A stretch of DNA of 29,876 bases from a virus. How positions within the stretch are numbered: the stretch's first letter is position 1; every line of letters starts with the position of its first letter. Shown piece by piece: positions 17,617 to 23,359 of this stretch. The stretch covers positions 1-29,876 of the IMG/VR virus record IMGVR_UViG_3300020057_000118, one strand, 5' to 3'. The notes below the pieces were generated by a model. The model ran no database searches. It saw only the letters and a program-made list of their open reading frames with translations, and had not been told where the DNA came from. Both the position numbers and the translations under genes were made by a program.

Positions 17617-18942
17617 CTAGTCAAAGACATTATAGTCTGCACTGGCCTGTGTAATCAAGCGGTTTCTTCTCATTTGCTCCATTGGTGGCTTTATCGCAAC
17701 AGCTAATGTCCTGAAAGCATCCGCCCCATGTGATGCCCAGTTATGCAGAGGCGTTCTCGAAAAGGTCTGTTTTATAGCATCGTGAACTCTTTGGTAGTTT
17801 CTTAGGCACTTCAACCCTTCCGTTGTGTTTGGCTCATCAAATGTGCAACGAGGGAGCAACATTCGTACGGCATTGATACCATCAAGCACACCCATTTTTT
17901 CCGCAACATGAATCGTCCCCTGTGGAATCCCTAAATTGTAAAGCGTCTGTTCTCTGGTCACGCCTGTCCCAAGCTCTCTAACTCTTATGTCATGAGGCAT
18001 ATAGTGCCTACTGTAGATATACCTCTTTTTATAGAGTAACCCGACGTAGTGATCTAGTCCCTTCCCGTTATCTGAGATGTAATCAATTACCCTGACTTCG
18101 CCCCTGATCTGCTGAATTATCCATATAGTATTTAGATCTGACATACCCAAGTCCCAAGCAGTCTCACACTCAAAACTAGGATCATGAGGATAGACACCAA
18201 CTCTTTTTCCCTCAATGAGCTTCTCAACATCTGACCCATAGTAAGACCCAATCATGGCCGCTGTCTCGTCGCACTCAAACTCAAGAGCGTACTGTTCCGG
18301 CAACATAGACATTCGCTGGATATCTAACTCTTCTTGACTTATGACACCTGACTCTGACGCTTTTATCTTACAAGTGAACCACCCTGCGGTACTCTTGAAC
18401 ATATTTAATTTGATAGTCAGGTCACAATCGCCCCGTGGAGTCCCGAGGATAATCATCCATCCCTTTCTGTCTGCAAGCATCGGCATGAGTTTGTTAAAGA
18501 AGATGGGGTTAATATCCTGATATTCATCTAGAACAACTCCGTCGGCGTATCTTCCGATGGCAGATGTTAACGAGTCAGCTGACTTCAACTGAATAATTAT
18601 GTGGTCGCCTCTATCAGGTCGATCTATCTTCGCTCGCAACTTCTGTTGGTTCCACTCAACTCCTGGAACATCTTTCAGAAACTGCTTCAAGTACGCCCAA
18701 GCGATATCCTCCACTAGTGAATATGTAGGAGCATAGTAAATATAAATTGGATACATTTGATTGCATCGAAGCGCCTGATCTATCATTTCATTGATAGCAA
18801 ACACCGACTTACCAAAGCGTCGATGGCACATTAGGACGTTGAATCTTTTCAGTTTGTTATGCAGTAGCGCTTGGATTGATCTCGGAATATATCCGGTGCT
18901 GACGTTTTTGACTCTACCAATATTCTTTGGAGGAAGGCTCAT
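17617..18942 (-). CDS. terL: Terminase large subunit
   Basis: This 441-residue ATPase-nuclease packages DNA through the portal. The ATPase half has a Walker A variant CHRRFGKS at 39-46, Walker B VVLDE at 136-140 and the coupling motif ILGTPRG at about 165-171. The nuclease half has the RNase H-like acidic residues Asp264 (AWDLG), Asp318 (MPHDIR) and Asp408 in HGADAFR. All expected catalytic positions are present, so the enzyme looks intact. The Shine-Dalgarno is weak (AGAG), so translation may depend on genes upstream. It lies after terS and a small basic protein and before portal, as is usual for the packaging module. Family identification is firm; cos or pac type cannot be read from the sequence. 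Confidence 0.95.
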   Translation of the reverse strand: MSLPPKNIGRVKNVSTGYIPRSIQALLHNKLKRFNVLMCHRRFGKSVFAINEMIDQALRCNQMYPIYIYYAPTYSLVEDIAWAYLKQFLKDVPGVEWNQQKLRAKIDRPDRGDHIIIQLKSADSLTSAIGRYADGVVLDEYQDINPIFFNKLMPMLADRKGWMIILGTPRGDCDLTIKLNMFKSTAGWFTCKIKASESGVISQEELDIQRMSMLPEQYALEFECDETAAMIGSYYGSDVEKLIEGKRVGVYPHDPSFECETAWDLGMSDLNTIWIIQQIRGEVRVIDYISDNGKGLDHYVGLLYKKRYIYSRHYMPHDIRVRELGTGVTREQTLYNLGIPQGTIHVAEKMGVLDGINAVRMLLPRCTFDEPNTTEGLKCLRNYQRVHDAIKQTFSRTPLHNWASHGADAFRTLAVAIKPPMEQMRRNRLITQASADYNVFD

Positions 18943-18963
18943 TCAAACTCTCTATCGCTTGGT

Positions 18964-19293
18964 CTACTTCTTTCTTCTTGACTTTCCACTTATCGCTGTG
19001 AGTATACCCTTGTTCGCTTGGTTAGCGCCCTTAAGCATCTCTGCTGAGTCCGAGAACGGCACACTGACTGGTGCGCTCTTGTACCCACTCACGCTCTTCT
19101 CGGCCGGAGCCTTCTTATCACTAGGTGGAGAACCATATTTATCTAGTTCCTTCTGGTTGTACACGACGCCCTTTTGTCCCTTCTCGTTGGTAGTCTCAAC
19201 CATTCCGGCCCCTGTCTTCACAACGTCCGTACTGTAGGTTCCCTGGCTCTTCGATATTTTCTTAAAGTCAAACTTTGGCTTCTTCTTATCCAT
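18964..19293 (-). CDS. Small basic low-complexity protein between the terminase subunits
   Basis: This 109-residue protein starts at an ATG with GGAAG upstream and overlaps the 3' end of the small terminase gene by 8 bases. It is very rich in Lys, Ser, Gly and Pro, with basic clusters at both ends (MDKKKPKFDFKKISK and SGKSRRKK) and no predicted stable domain. The composition suggests binding to DNA or to an acidic protein. Its place between terS and terL points to packaging. No homologous family was recognised; the reading frame is credible because of the Shine-Dalgarno, the overlap and the tight packing. Confidence 0.6.
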   Translation of the reverse strand: MDKKKPKFDFKKISKSQGTYSTDVVKTGAGMVETTNEKGQKGVVYNQKELDKYGSPPSDKKAPAEKSVSGYKSAPVSVPFSDSAEMLKGANQANKGILTAISGKSRRKK

Positions 19294-19876
19294 TCTGAAC
19301 TTCCTTATAGTCGGTTTCTTTTATTACTACAGTATCACCTGAATCCTCTCCACCGTCAAGCGGTTCCCTCTTTATCCCTGTGTCCACTCGTATGACGACA
19401 CTCCCTCCGCTACCTTCTCCAGCAGAAGCCTTAGTCTTGTACTTCTCTGAGTTGTCCGCTTCCGCTAATCTAAACAGTGTATCAATTAATAGTTTCTTCG
19501 ACGGCACCTCATCCTTACCTAGACCATCTATTGTCTCGGCCGCATCAAGTAACTTGTCATGAAATATATCTGCTCTATCCTTCTCCGCTTCCCTCAGCGC
19601 AATCCTAAACTCTTCCGACGCCGCCTTCCATGCGTACAATACACTAATAGGAGGCATCCCTTCCATCTTAGATATCTTAATCAACGTCAGGCCATGCGAT
19701 CGTACTAAGTTAGTTATCACTGATATCACTCCAGGAGATATGACGTACCTTCCCTGTATCCTACTTACCACCTCATAAGTCGCCACTTGTGACAACACGT
19801 TGCCTGTCGCACATTCAACGATTTCAATTTCCCCAGTTTCGTTAATCCTTTTATAGGTTGCAACTGCTAAATCCAT
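19286..19876 (-). CDS. terS: Terminase small subunit (Sf6-type)
   Basis: This 196-residue protein has the helical block typical of small terminases: LIKISKMEGMPPISVLYAWK followed by SEEFRIALREAEKDRADIFHDKLLDAAE at about 75-125. It matches the pattern MP-x-x-S-x-[VL]-x-x-W-x and then A-x-x-x-R-A/D that binds DNA and oligomerises. The first 60 residues form an unfamiliar N-terminal part and the last 40 are acidic and Gly/Ser-rich. It recognises the packaging site and regulates the large subunit. It is the first gene of the late block, with GGGGA just upstream and a structured leader and promoter before it. The terminase identity is well supported; the N-terminal part is not explained. Confidence 0.8.
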   Translation of the reverse strand: MDLAVATYKRINETGEIEIVECATGNVLSQVATYEVVSRIQGRYVISPGVISVITNLVRSHGLTLIKISKMEGMPPISVLYAWKAASEEFRIALREAEKDRADIFHDKLLDAAETIDGLGKDEVPSKKLLIDTLFRLAEADNSEKYKTKASAGEGSGGSVVIRVDTGIKREPLDGGEDSGDTVVIKETDYKEVQNG

Positions 19877-19897
19877 AATTTCCCCGAAATCTATTTC

Positions 19898-19961
19898 GCC
19901 CAGGAACCAAGATTGAAGGAGTGTTTTATAGCACTCACGATATCAATGCCCAGTTCCCAAG
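19898..19961 (-). promoter_or_regulatory. Structured leader of the late transcript
   Basis: Two 14-base near-copies, 19898-19911 and 19948-19961, match at 11 of 14 positions. Their differing centres are complementary (GGAAC against GTTCC), so the RNA can form an outer stem. Inside is a second stem, 19919-19923 with 19932-19936 (GAGTG/CACTC). The structure would begin at about the first transcribed base from the promoter at 19969-19997. Confidence 0.45.
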
Positions 19962-19968
19962 CTCTGTC

Positions 19969-19997
19969 ATTATAAAATAAACATCAGTCAACTGCAA
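19969..19997 (-). promoter_or_regulatory. Late promoter candidate before terS
   Basis: On the minus strand TATAAT (19969-19974) lies 17 bases from TTGCAG (19992-19997). The -10 is perfect, the -35 is weak (the first TTG matches), so an activator may be needed, as expected for a late promoter. The -35 overlaps one copy of the repeated 8-mer TGCAAGCA (19993-20000). Confidence 0.5.
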
Positions 19998-20066
19998 GCA
20001 CTTACTATTTGAAAATTCTAAATTTTAAAAATTTGGATCTGAATATAATTAATGGGGAATATTAGT

Positions 20067-20095
20067 GCAAGCAGCAAGACAGCAGACAGCAAGCG
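20067..20095. repeat. GCA(A/G)-rich quasi-repeat
   Basis: Four adjoining units of 7-8 bases read GCAAGCA, GCAAGACA, GCAGACA and GCAAGCG. They lie about 70 bases upstream of the late promoter -35. They could be regulator sites or simple slippage. Confidence 0.6.
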
Positions 20096-20162
20096 ACTAA
20101 TTTGGGAATTTTGATTTTGTGGGAGGGGATGGGTTCAAATGAACACAGCTTCAACTTACTTT

Positions 20163-20174
20163 GGGGGTACCCCC
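20163..20174. promoter_or_regulatory. 12-bp perfect palindrome GGGGGTACCCCC
   Basis: A perfect GC palindrome without a loop inside otherwise AT-rich non-coding DNA. It has no space for an RNA hairpin loop, so a dimeric protein site is the simpler reading. No binding protein can be named. Confidence 0.5.
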
Positions 20175-20346
20175 TTCAAACCAAGTTTTTTAGAACATAG
20201 CTACAGTTTCATTTTCGTTACACCTCAATGAAACTTACTAGTATACTGGCCTCAATAGCTTCGTTGAATGTACTTAGACTTAAGGTAGTCACTGTTTGTT
20301 ACTTACTCATCTACACTACACAGTAATAATGGGGGATATTGAGAGC

Positions 20347-20410
20347 AATAGATATAATAGGTAATAGATATAATAGGTAATAGATATAATAGGTAATAGA
20401 TATAATAGAT
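20347..20410. repeat. Four 16-bp iterons containing TATAAT
   Basis: The unit AATAGATATAATAGGT is repeated head to tail at 20347, 20363, 20379 and 20395, the last with one change. Degenerate relatives (CAATAGCTAAT, CAATAGATTC) follow to about 20447. No spacers are present, so it is not CRISPR. The 16-base period and AT content fit replication iterons or a DNA-unwinding element; each unit also contains a -10 hexamer, but no -35 stands at a suitable distance on the plus strand. Confidence 0.9.
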
Positions 20411-20420
20411 AAGATGTCAA
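20393..20420 (-). promoter_or_regulatory. Weak minus-strand promoter candidate at the iterons
   Basis: On the minus strand a perfect TTGACA (20415-20420) is 16 bases from TATTAC (20393-20398), the latter inside the iterons. A transcript would run through the iterons toward terS with a leader of about 500 bases. The -10 is a 4 of 6 match. Confidence 0.3.
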
Positions 20421-20549
20421 TAGCTAATGTAATATACTCAATAGATTCTCGGATTTCTTGTCAATTAGTGAACAAGAGCATTGCTTTTAAGGTTGAAAAT
20501 AGCACGATTTCCGCACAAATTCCTGACGCTGACAGATTCATCAAATAAT

Positions 20550-20559
20550 ACCTGCAGGT
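20550..20559. promoter_or_regulatory. 10-bp palindrome ACCTGCAGGT
   Basis: A perfect palindrome 10 bases before one copy of TGCAAGCA. It may be an operator; the length is short enough to allow chance. Confidence 0.3.
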
Positions 20560-20638
20560 TTTTAGCACTGCAAGCATGAATAAAACTTATTGAGTAGTAT
20601 AAGTTACTGGAATATAACAAAATGGTGAAAGTGTTAGG

Positions 20639-20712
20639 TATACCGAACAATTCCTATAGAAAAAGCCAAGAAGGCTGGCTAAAATAATGAGTAAAATCTA
20701 AAGTTCGGTATA
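20639..20712. repeat. Inverted repeat TATACCGAAC / GTTCGGTATA
   Basis: Perfect 10-base arms at 20639-20648 and 20703-20712 are 54 bases apart. Weaker similarity extends outward on both sides, including GAAAGT (20627-20632) and its complement near 20717-20722. A small hairpin, AGCC-AAGAA-GGCT at 20664-20676, lies between. It could be two operator sites joined by looping, or a folded RNA. Confidence 0.7.
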
Positions 20713-20918
20713 TCAAACTTTCGTTGAAATTCAATTTATTCCTACTGCTACTTTATAAAAAAATATCAACACATTGACACAAAATAGGCTATTATAAAAC
20801 AATAACATAAACTTGACGCATCTCACCCATCGTGACACATGTGTCGGCACAAGCACACTTCGACACGCTTTTAGCCATTTTTCGACTCTATGTACTGTAA
20901 TTTCTCGCTGTCATGATT

Positions 20919-20946
20919 TTGACATAAATAATTAATACCCTAAAAT
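20919..20946 (+). promoter_or_regulatory. Plus-strand promoter candidate, distal early
   Basis: TTGACA (20919-20924) and TAAAAT (20941-20946) are 16 bases apart. The predicted start is near 20953, so the leader to the first early gene would be about 370 bases. Confidence 0.5.
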
Positions 20947-20969
20947 TAACGCATCTCTCGATGGTTTTT

Positions 20970-20999
20970 TTGACACCTACTTAGCTCACTTTTTATAGT
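20970..20999 (+). promoter_or_regulatory. Strong plus-strand early promoter
   Basis: A perfect TTGACA (20970-20975) and TATAGT (20994-20999) are 18 bases apart, the same layout as the capsid promoter. The predicted start near 21006 gives a leader of about 320 bases that contains two hairpins. The -35 is part of a GACAC site, so a regulator could block it. Confidence 0.65.
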
Positions 21000-21078
21000 A
21001 ATAATTATTTAGGTTCAGACTAATATATTAAACTTGTTTATGGTTTTTTGGTTTTTGTGTCGAAGTTTTGGTTTTTTG

Positions 21079-21100
21079 CAAGCATTTTTAAACATGCTTG
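21079..21100 (+). other. Hairpin in the early leader
   Basis: Arms CAAGCAT (21079-21085) and ATGCTTG (21094-21100) with an 8-base AT loop. The left arm contains most of a TGCAAGCA copy. No U-tract follows, so it is not a terminator. Confidence 0.5.
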
Positions 21101-21279
21101 GCACGTGACACATACTTGTAACACACTAACTTTTTCGGGTTATTTTGTAGCTCTTTTTGGGGTTATTTTGTTTTAATTATTACTTTTTAATTGGTAAAGA
21201 TTACATGGTACAAAATAAAAATGATTATAGTAATGATTTTATTTTACTTTATATAAAATAAGCGTATATTGAGAGAATA

Positions 21280-21300
21280 GAAAGCAAGCGGGTTGCTTTC
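21280..21300 (+). other. 5' UTR hairpin before the first early gene
   Basis: Perfect 8-base arms GAAAGCAA (21280-21287) and TTGCTTTC (21293-21300) enclose the loop GCGGG. It stands 24 bases before the ATG and just before the AAGGA site. It could protect the early mRNA from decay or control initiation. Confidence 0.7.
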
Positions 21301-21324
21301 ATCAAACAAAAAGGAAAAATTTTT

Positions 21325-21840
21325 ATGTTAGTTCAAGAGCAATTAATTCTTATCGCTAAAATGAAAGCTATCTTAGAGAGCTTTGGAAGTCAGGAAGTGT
21401 TTAATCGAGAATTAGAGGATTACTCGGATTCATTCATGGAATTAAGAGACATTCAACATGAACTTGGCTACTTTAAAGATCAGTATAGTAGTGATCAAAT
21501 GGATGACATTACAGATGACTATGATTACTTGATGCAAGTTCAGCCTGAATTAGATATCGTGATTGTCGGGATTAAATTCACTGAACAGTCAATGGTTATT
21601 TCAACTAAAAACATTGGTGGTAATGTTTTTGCATTGATATTTTTAGCTATTCCAGACAGTAACTATGAATATGTTAAATCGTGGGACTACGTAGTGACGG
21701 GTCCGAATTGGTGTTCGGGACATTTAAAAGCACTTCATGGTTGTAAAAATGAAGAGATTTTAGAATATTGGGATAATACTGGTATGAATGATGTTCGTGA
21801 TGCTTGGGATGCTCACAATTCTCGAGTAATAGAATACTAA
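21325..21840 (+). CDS. Unknown acidic early protein (first gene of the early operon)
   Basis: This 171-residue protein has no recognised domain. It starts at an ATG with AAGGA about 9 bases upstream, behind a leader hairpin. It is strongly acidic: about 31 Asp/Glu against 12 Lys/Arg, with acidic runs such as DQMDDITDDYDY near residues 57-68. The C-terminal half contains hydrophobic strands (VIVGIKF, VFALIFLAIP) and ends with WDNTGMNDVRDAWDAHN. Being the first early gene and so acidic, it could act on a host nucleic-acid enzyme, as the DNA mimic Ocr of T7 does, but no similarity to Ocr is claimed. A 15-base stretch encoding RDAWD is shared with the gene at 22383-22889. Confidence 0.75.
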   Translation: MLVQEQLILIAKMKAILESFGSQEVFNRELEDYSDSFMELRDIQHELGYFKDQYSSDQMDDITDDYDYLMQVQPELDIVIVGIKFTEQSMVISTKNIGGNVFALIFLAIPDSNYEYVKSWDYVVTGPNWCSGHLKALHGCKNEEILEYWDNTGMNDVRDAWDAHNSRVIEY

Positions 21841-21909
21841 AGATAGATAAATAGGTTACTTAGAACTTGAAGCAAAACACTTTAATTAAAGGATGAGGAG
21901 TAAATAAAA

Positions 21910-22119
21910 ATGAAACCATTAGAAATAATTCAAGGCTACATTTTATGTAGTGAGGGTGACGATTATGGCGATAGTATTTTTGAAAAGTTTGGAAGGGAAG
22001 TACATACTGAATTTATCAAATTAATAAGCCATGATGACTTAATAAGATTCGCAAAGAAGTATCCAATCAACCACATTTACCATCATTGTCTAATGTCTAT
22101 TGAAGAAGAGGGGGTTTAA
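21910..22119 (+). CDS. Small early protein of unknown function
   Basis: This 69-residue protein starts at an ATG with GAGGAG 9-10 bases upstream. It is acidic in the first half (LCSEGDDYGDSIFEKFG), then has a helical stretch (HTEFIKLISHDDLIRFAKKY) and a His-rich end (HIYHHCLMS). No family was recognised. The stop is followed after one base by the next ATG. Confidence 0.65.
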   Translation: MKPLEIIQGYILCSEGDDYGDSIFEKFGREVHTEFIKLISHDDLIRFAKKYPINHIYHHCLMSIEEEGV

Positions 22120-22120
22120 A

Positions 22121-22396
22121 ATGAAAGTATTAACGAAAGATCTAGAAGCAGTCGTAAGTAGAATTAACTTAATTACAGGTTCACCGCAGACATCTTACAC
22201 CAGTGAGAATGGAAAAAGTGTAGCTAACATTGGTAACTATCATTTAAGTTGGGCTTATGGTGGCGTCTGTTTGCAGAGGATGAGTAACTCCAGCGGTGGC
22301 GTAAGTATCCCTATCAGTAGCGGCTACACTACCAAGGAAGATCTTTATAATTTAATGCATGCTTTCATTAATGGGGTAGAAAATGTTAAAAGTTAA
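22121..22396 (+). CDS. Conserved small phage protein (GNYHLSWAYGG type)
   Basis: I start at the ATG at 22121 (91 residues), one base after the preceding stop and with GGGGG just upstream; a start at 22100 would lie inside the previous gene. The protein carries a pattern found in many short phage early proteins: a helical start ending in LITGSPQTSY, then NIGNYHLSWAYGGVCLQRM at about 42-60, then GGVS and a helix TKEDLYNLMHAFINGVE. The role of these proteins is unknown. It overlaps the next gene by 14 bases. Confidence 0.75.
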   Translation: MKVLTKDLEAVVSRINLITGSPQTSYTSENGKSVANIGNYHLSWAYGGVCLQRMSNSSGGVSIPISSGYTTKEDLYNLMHAFINGVENVKS

Positions 22397-22889
22397 ATTA
22401 TTAATAAGAGGTACACCGAAAAGTAAGCGTAAAGAATCTCTTCAAAGTATCGAATTAGGAATCATTGACGATTTAGAATTTGAAAACGCTAGGTCAGAGG
22501 TATGTGACCGTTTTGAAAGAATAGCGCAAAATATAGTTGGTGAAATCTTTTCAAAGCATAAACTATGCTGCGAAATAGGATTCTTTAAGTTTGATGCTTT
22601 CGGAGATATTGAGAGGGTTAGTTTCTTTCCAGATTTTACACAATTAATTTTATTACAAGGGAGACTTAAAATGACAAGTGAACAACTTCAAAAATTACAG
22701 AACTATTTAACTAAAACTCTTATAAGAGAAATACAGGACGCTTCGTGTGATTTCAAGAAGTGTATTAAGCTTCTCAAACAGATAGAAAGCTTAGATATTG
22801 ACAGACGTGATGCTTGGGATACTGAAAAATTTGGCGCATATAATGATATAGCTGATAAAATGTTTACAACGGATGATATACCGTTTTAG
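22383..22889 (+). CDS. Unknown early protein with a possible internal start at 22671
   Basis: This 168-residue protein starts at an ATG with GGGG 6 bases upstream. The first half (KVKLLIRGTPKSKRKESLQ, then IGFFKFDAFGDIERVSFFPDF) has mixed strands and helices. The second half is a helical bundle (SEQLQKLQNYLTKTLIREI, KKCIKLLKQIESL) ending in DDIPF. An in-frame ATG at 22671 (Met97) has AGGGAG 7 bases upstream, so a separate 72-residue product is plausible; alternatively two genes fused. The segment IDRRDAWDTEKFGAYND shares a 15-base identical stretch with the first early gene. No family was recognised. Confidence 0.7.
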   Translation: MLKVKLLIRGTPKSKRKESLQSIELGIIDDLEFENARSEVCDRFERIAQNIVGEIFSKHKLCCEIGFFKFDAFGDIERVSFFPDFTQLILLQGRLKMTSEQLQKLQNYLTKTLIREIQDASCDFKKCIKLLKQIESLDIDRRDAWDTEKFGAYNDIADKMFTTDDIPF

Positions 22890-22899
22890 GAGATAAAAA

Positions 22900-23100
22900 A
22901 TGATCTACATACTACTTATTGACTCATATCATTACGGTATTTCAGTCGAGTTATTTTCAAAAAAAGAAAGCTTACTAAAGGCAGTTCGTGGATATGATAT
23001 AAGTAGTCGAGAATATTCCGAGTTGAGAGAATCGAAAGAAGTTAAGACGGGCGATGCTATTTTTAAAATAATAATCGTACAAAAGGGGAATATAAAATGA
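22900..23100 (+). CDS. Small early protein of unknown function
   Basis: This 66-residue protein starts at an ATG with AGGAG 7 bases upstream, the Shine-Dalgarno overlapping the preceding stop. It has a hydrophobic first strand (IYILLIDSYHYG), a helix with basic and acidic residues, and ends in a strand (AIFKIIIVQKG). The fold looks like a small alpha-beta domain. It ends in an ATGA overlap with the next gene. Confidence 0.6.
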   Translation: MIYILLIDSYHYGISVELFSKKESLLKAVRGYDISSREYSELRESKEVKTGDAIFKIIIVQKGNIK

Positions 23101-23258
23101 AAGCTGGAGACATTTACAAAACATTATCGAGTTGCATAGTTTTAATAACTGACGTAACTGACGATCAGATCAGTTACAGAATATTGAGCGGTGAGACTGT
23201 CACGTCGTCACTAAAAGACAACGAAAAAGGTTATAGATTGATCGGAAGTGTAGAATGA
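23097..23258 (+). CDS. 53-residue early protein
   Basis: The frame starts at an ATG in an ATGA overlap with the preceding stop, with GGGG 7 bases upstream, and ends in another ATGA overlap. The peptide begins MKAGDIYKTLSSCIVLITDV, continues with an ISYRILSGETVTSSLKDN stretch and ends GYRLIGSVE. It looks like a small beta-rich (SH3-like) domain. The double overlap and Shine-Dalgarno make it a credible gene despite its size. Confidence 0.6.
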   Translation: MKAGDIYKTLSSCIVLITDVTDDQISYRILSGETVTSSLKDNEKGYRLIGSVE

Positions 23259-23359
23259 TTGAATTAACTTATGACCTAGTGTGCGGATTTCTAACGGCCA
23301 TTACTTGGATAGGCTTGTATCTATTGTCAGGGATATTGCTGAAGGGAGAATGGGAATGA
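23255..23359 (+). CDS. 34-residue membrane peptide
   Basis: A short frame from the ATG at 23255, with GGAAG 6 bases upstream, ends in an ATGA overlap with the next gene. The peptide is mostly hydrophobic: residues 8-29 (LVCGFLTAITWIGLYLLSGILL) form one membrane-spanning helix, followed by KGEWE. It has no signal cleavage site. Such single-pass phage peptides may alter host membrane function or exclude other phages; its role is unknown. Confidence 0.55.
   Translation: MIELTYDLVCGFLTAITWIGLYLLSGILLKGEWE

Larger units (their letters stand above)
19993..21084 (+). repeat. Dispersed 8-mer TGCAAGCA, four copies
   Basis: Exact copies are at 19993-20000, 20066-20073, 20569-20576 and 21077-21084, all in the same orientation within 1.1 kb of non-coding DNA. 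Chance would give about 0.02 copies per strand in this length. The first copy overlaps the late -35; the last forms one arm of a hairpin. A near-copy, TGCAATCA, occurs twice at 28646 and 28657. Confidence 0.7.
20774..21113. promoter_or_regulatory. Cluster of GACAC sites with a 12-bp palindrome
   Basis: The core GACAC occurs at 20776, 20834, 20862, 20972 and 21107, and reversed (GTGTC) at 20841 and 21057. The copies at 20834 and 20841 join into the perfect palindrome GACACATGTGTC (20834-20845). A 10-mer CGTGACACAT is repeated at 20831 and 21104, and ACGCATCTC at 20816 and 20949. Some copies overlap -35 boxes. This looks like a regulator binding cluster around the early promoters. Confidence 0.45.
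19877..21324. other. 1.45-kb non-coding divergent region, probable control region and possible origin
   Basis: No credible gene is visible between the minus-strand late block and the plus-strand early operon. The stretch is very AT-rich and holds, left to right: a structured late leader and promoter, a GCA-rich quasi-repeat, a 12-bp GC palindrome, four 16-bp iterons with an opposing TTGACA, a 10-bp palindrome, a long inverted repeat, a GACAC-rich cluster with a 12-bp palindrome, two plus-strand promoters, and two hairpins before the first early gene. The 8-mer TGCAAGCA occurs four times. Iterons next to AT-rich DNA suggest an origin; nothing here proves it. Confidence 0.7.

Noticed and set aside
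20347-20410. CRISPR array
   Set aside because: The 16-bp units are directly adjacent, with no spacers, and no cas gene is present.
20465-20650. 61-codon minus-strand frame in the control region
   Set aside because: It needs a TTG start with a badly spaced Shine-Dalgarno, lies inside repeats and inverted repeats, and resembles no known protein.
20774-20798. TTGACA at 20774 as a promoter
   Set aside because: No -10 stands at a 16-18 base spacing; nearby TATAAA is only 13 bases away.
23281-23355. N-terminal extension of the gene at 23356 from a GTG
   Set aside because: It overlaps the membrane-peptide gene in another frame; the ATGA-coupled ATG at 23356 has the better Shine-Dalgarno.
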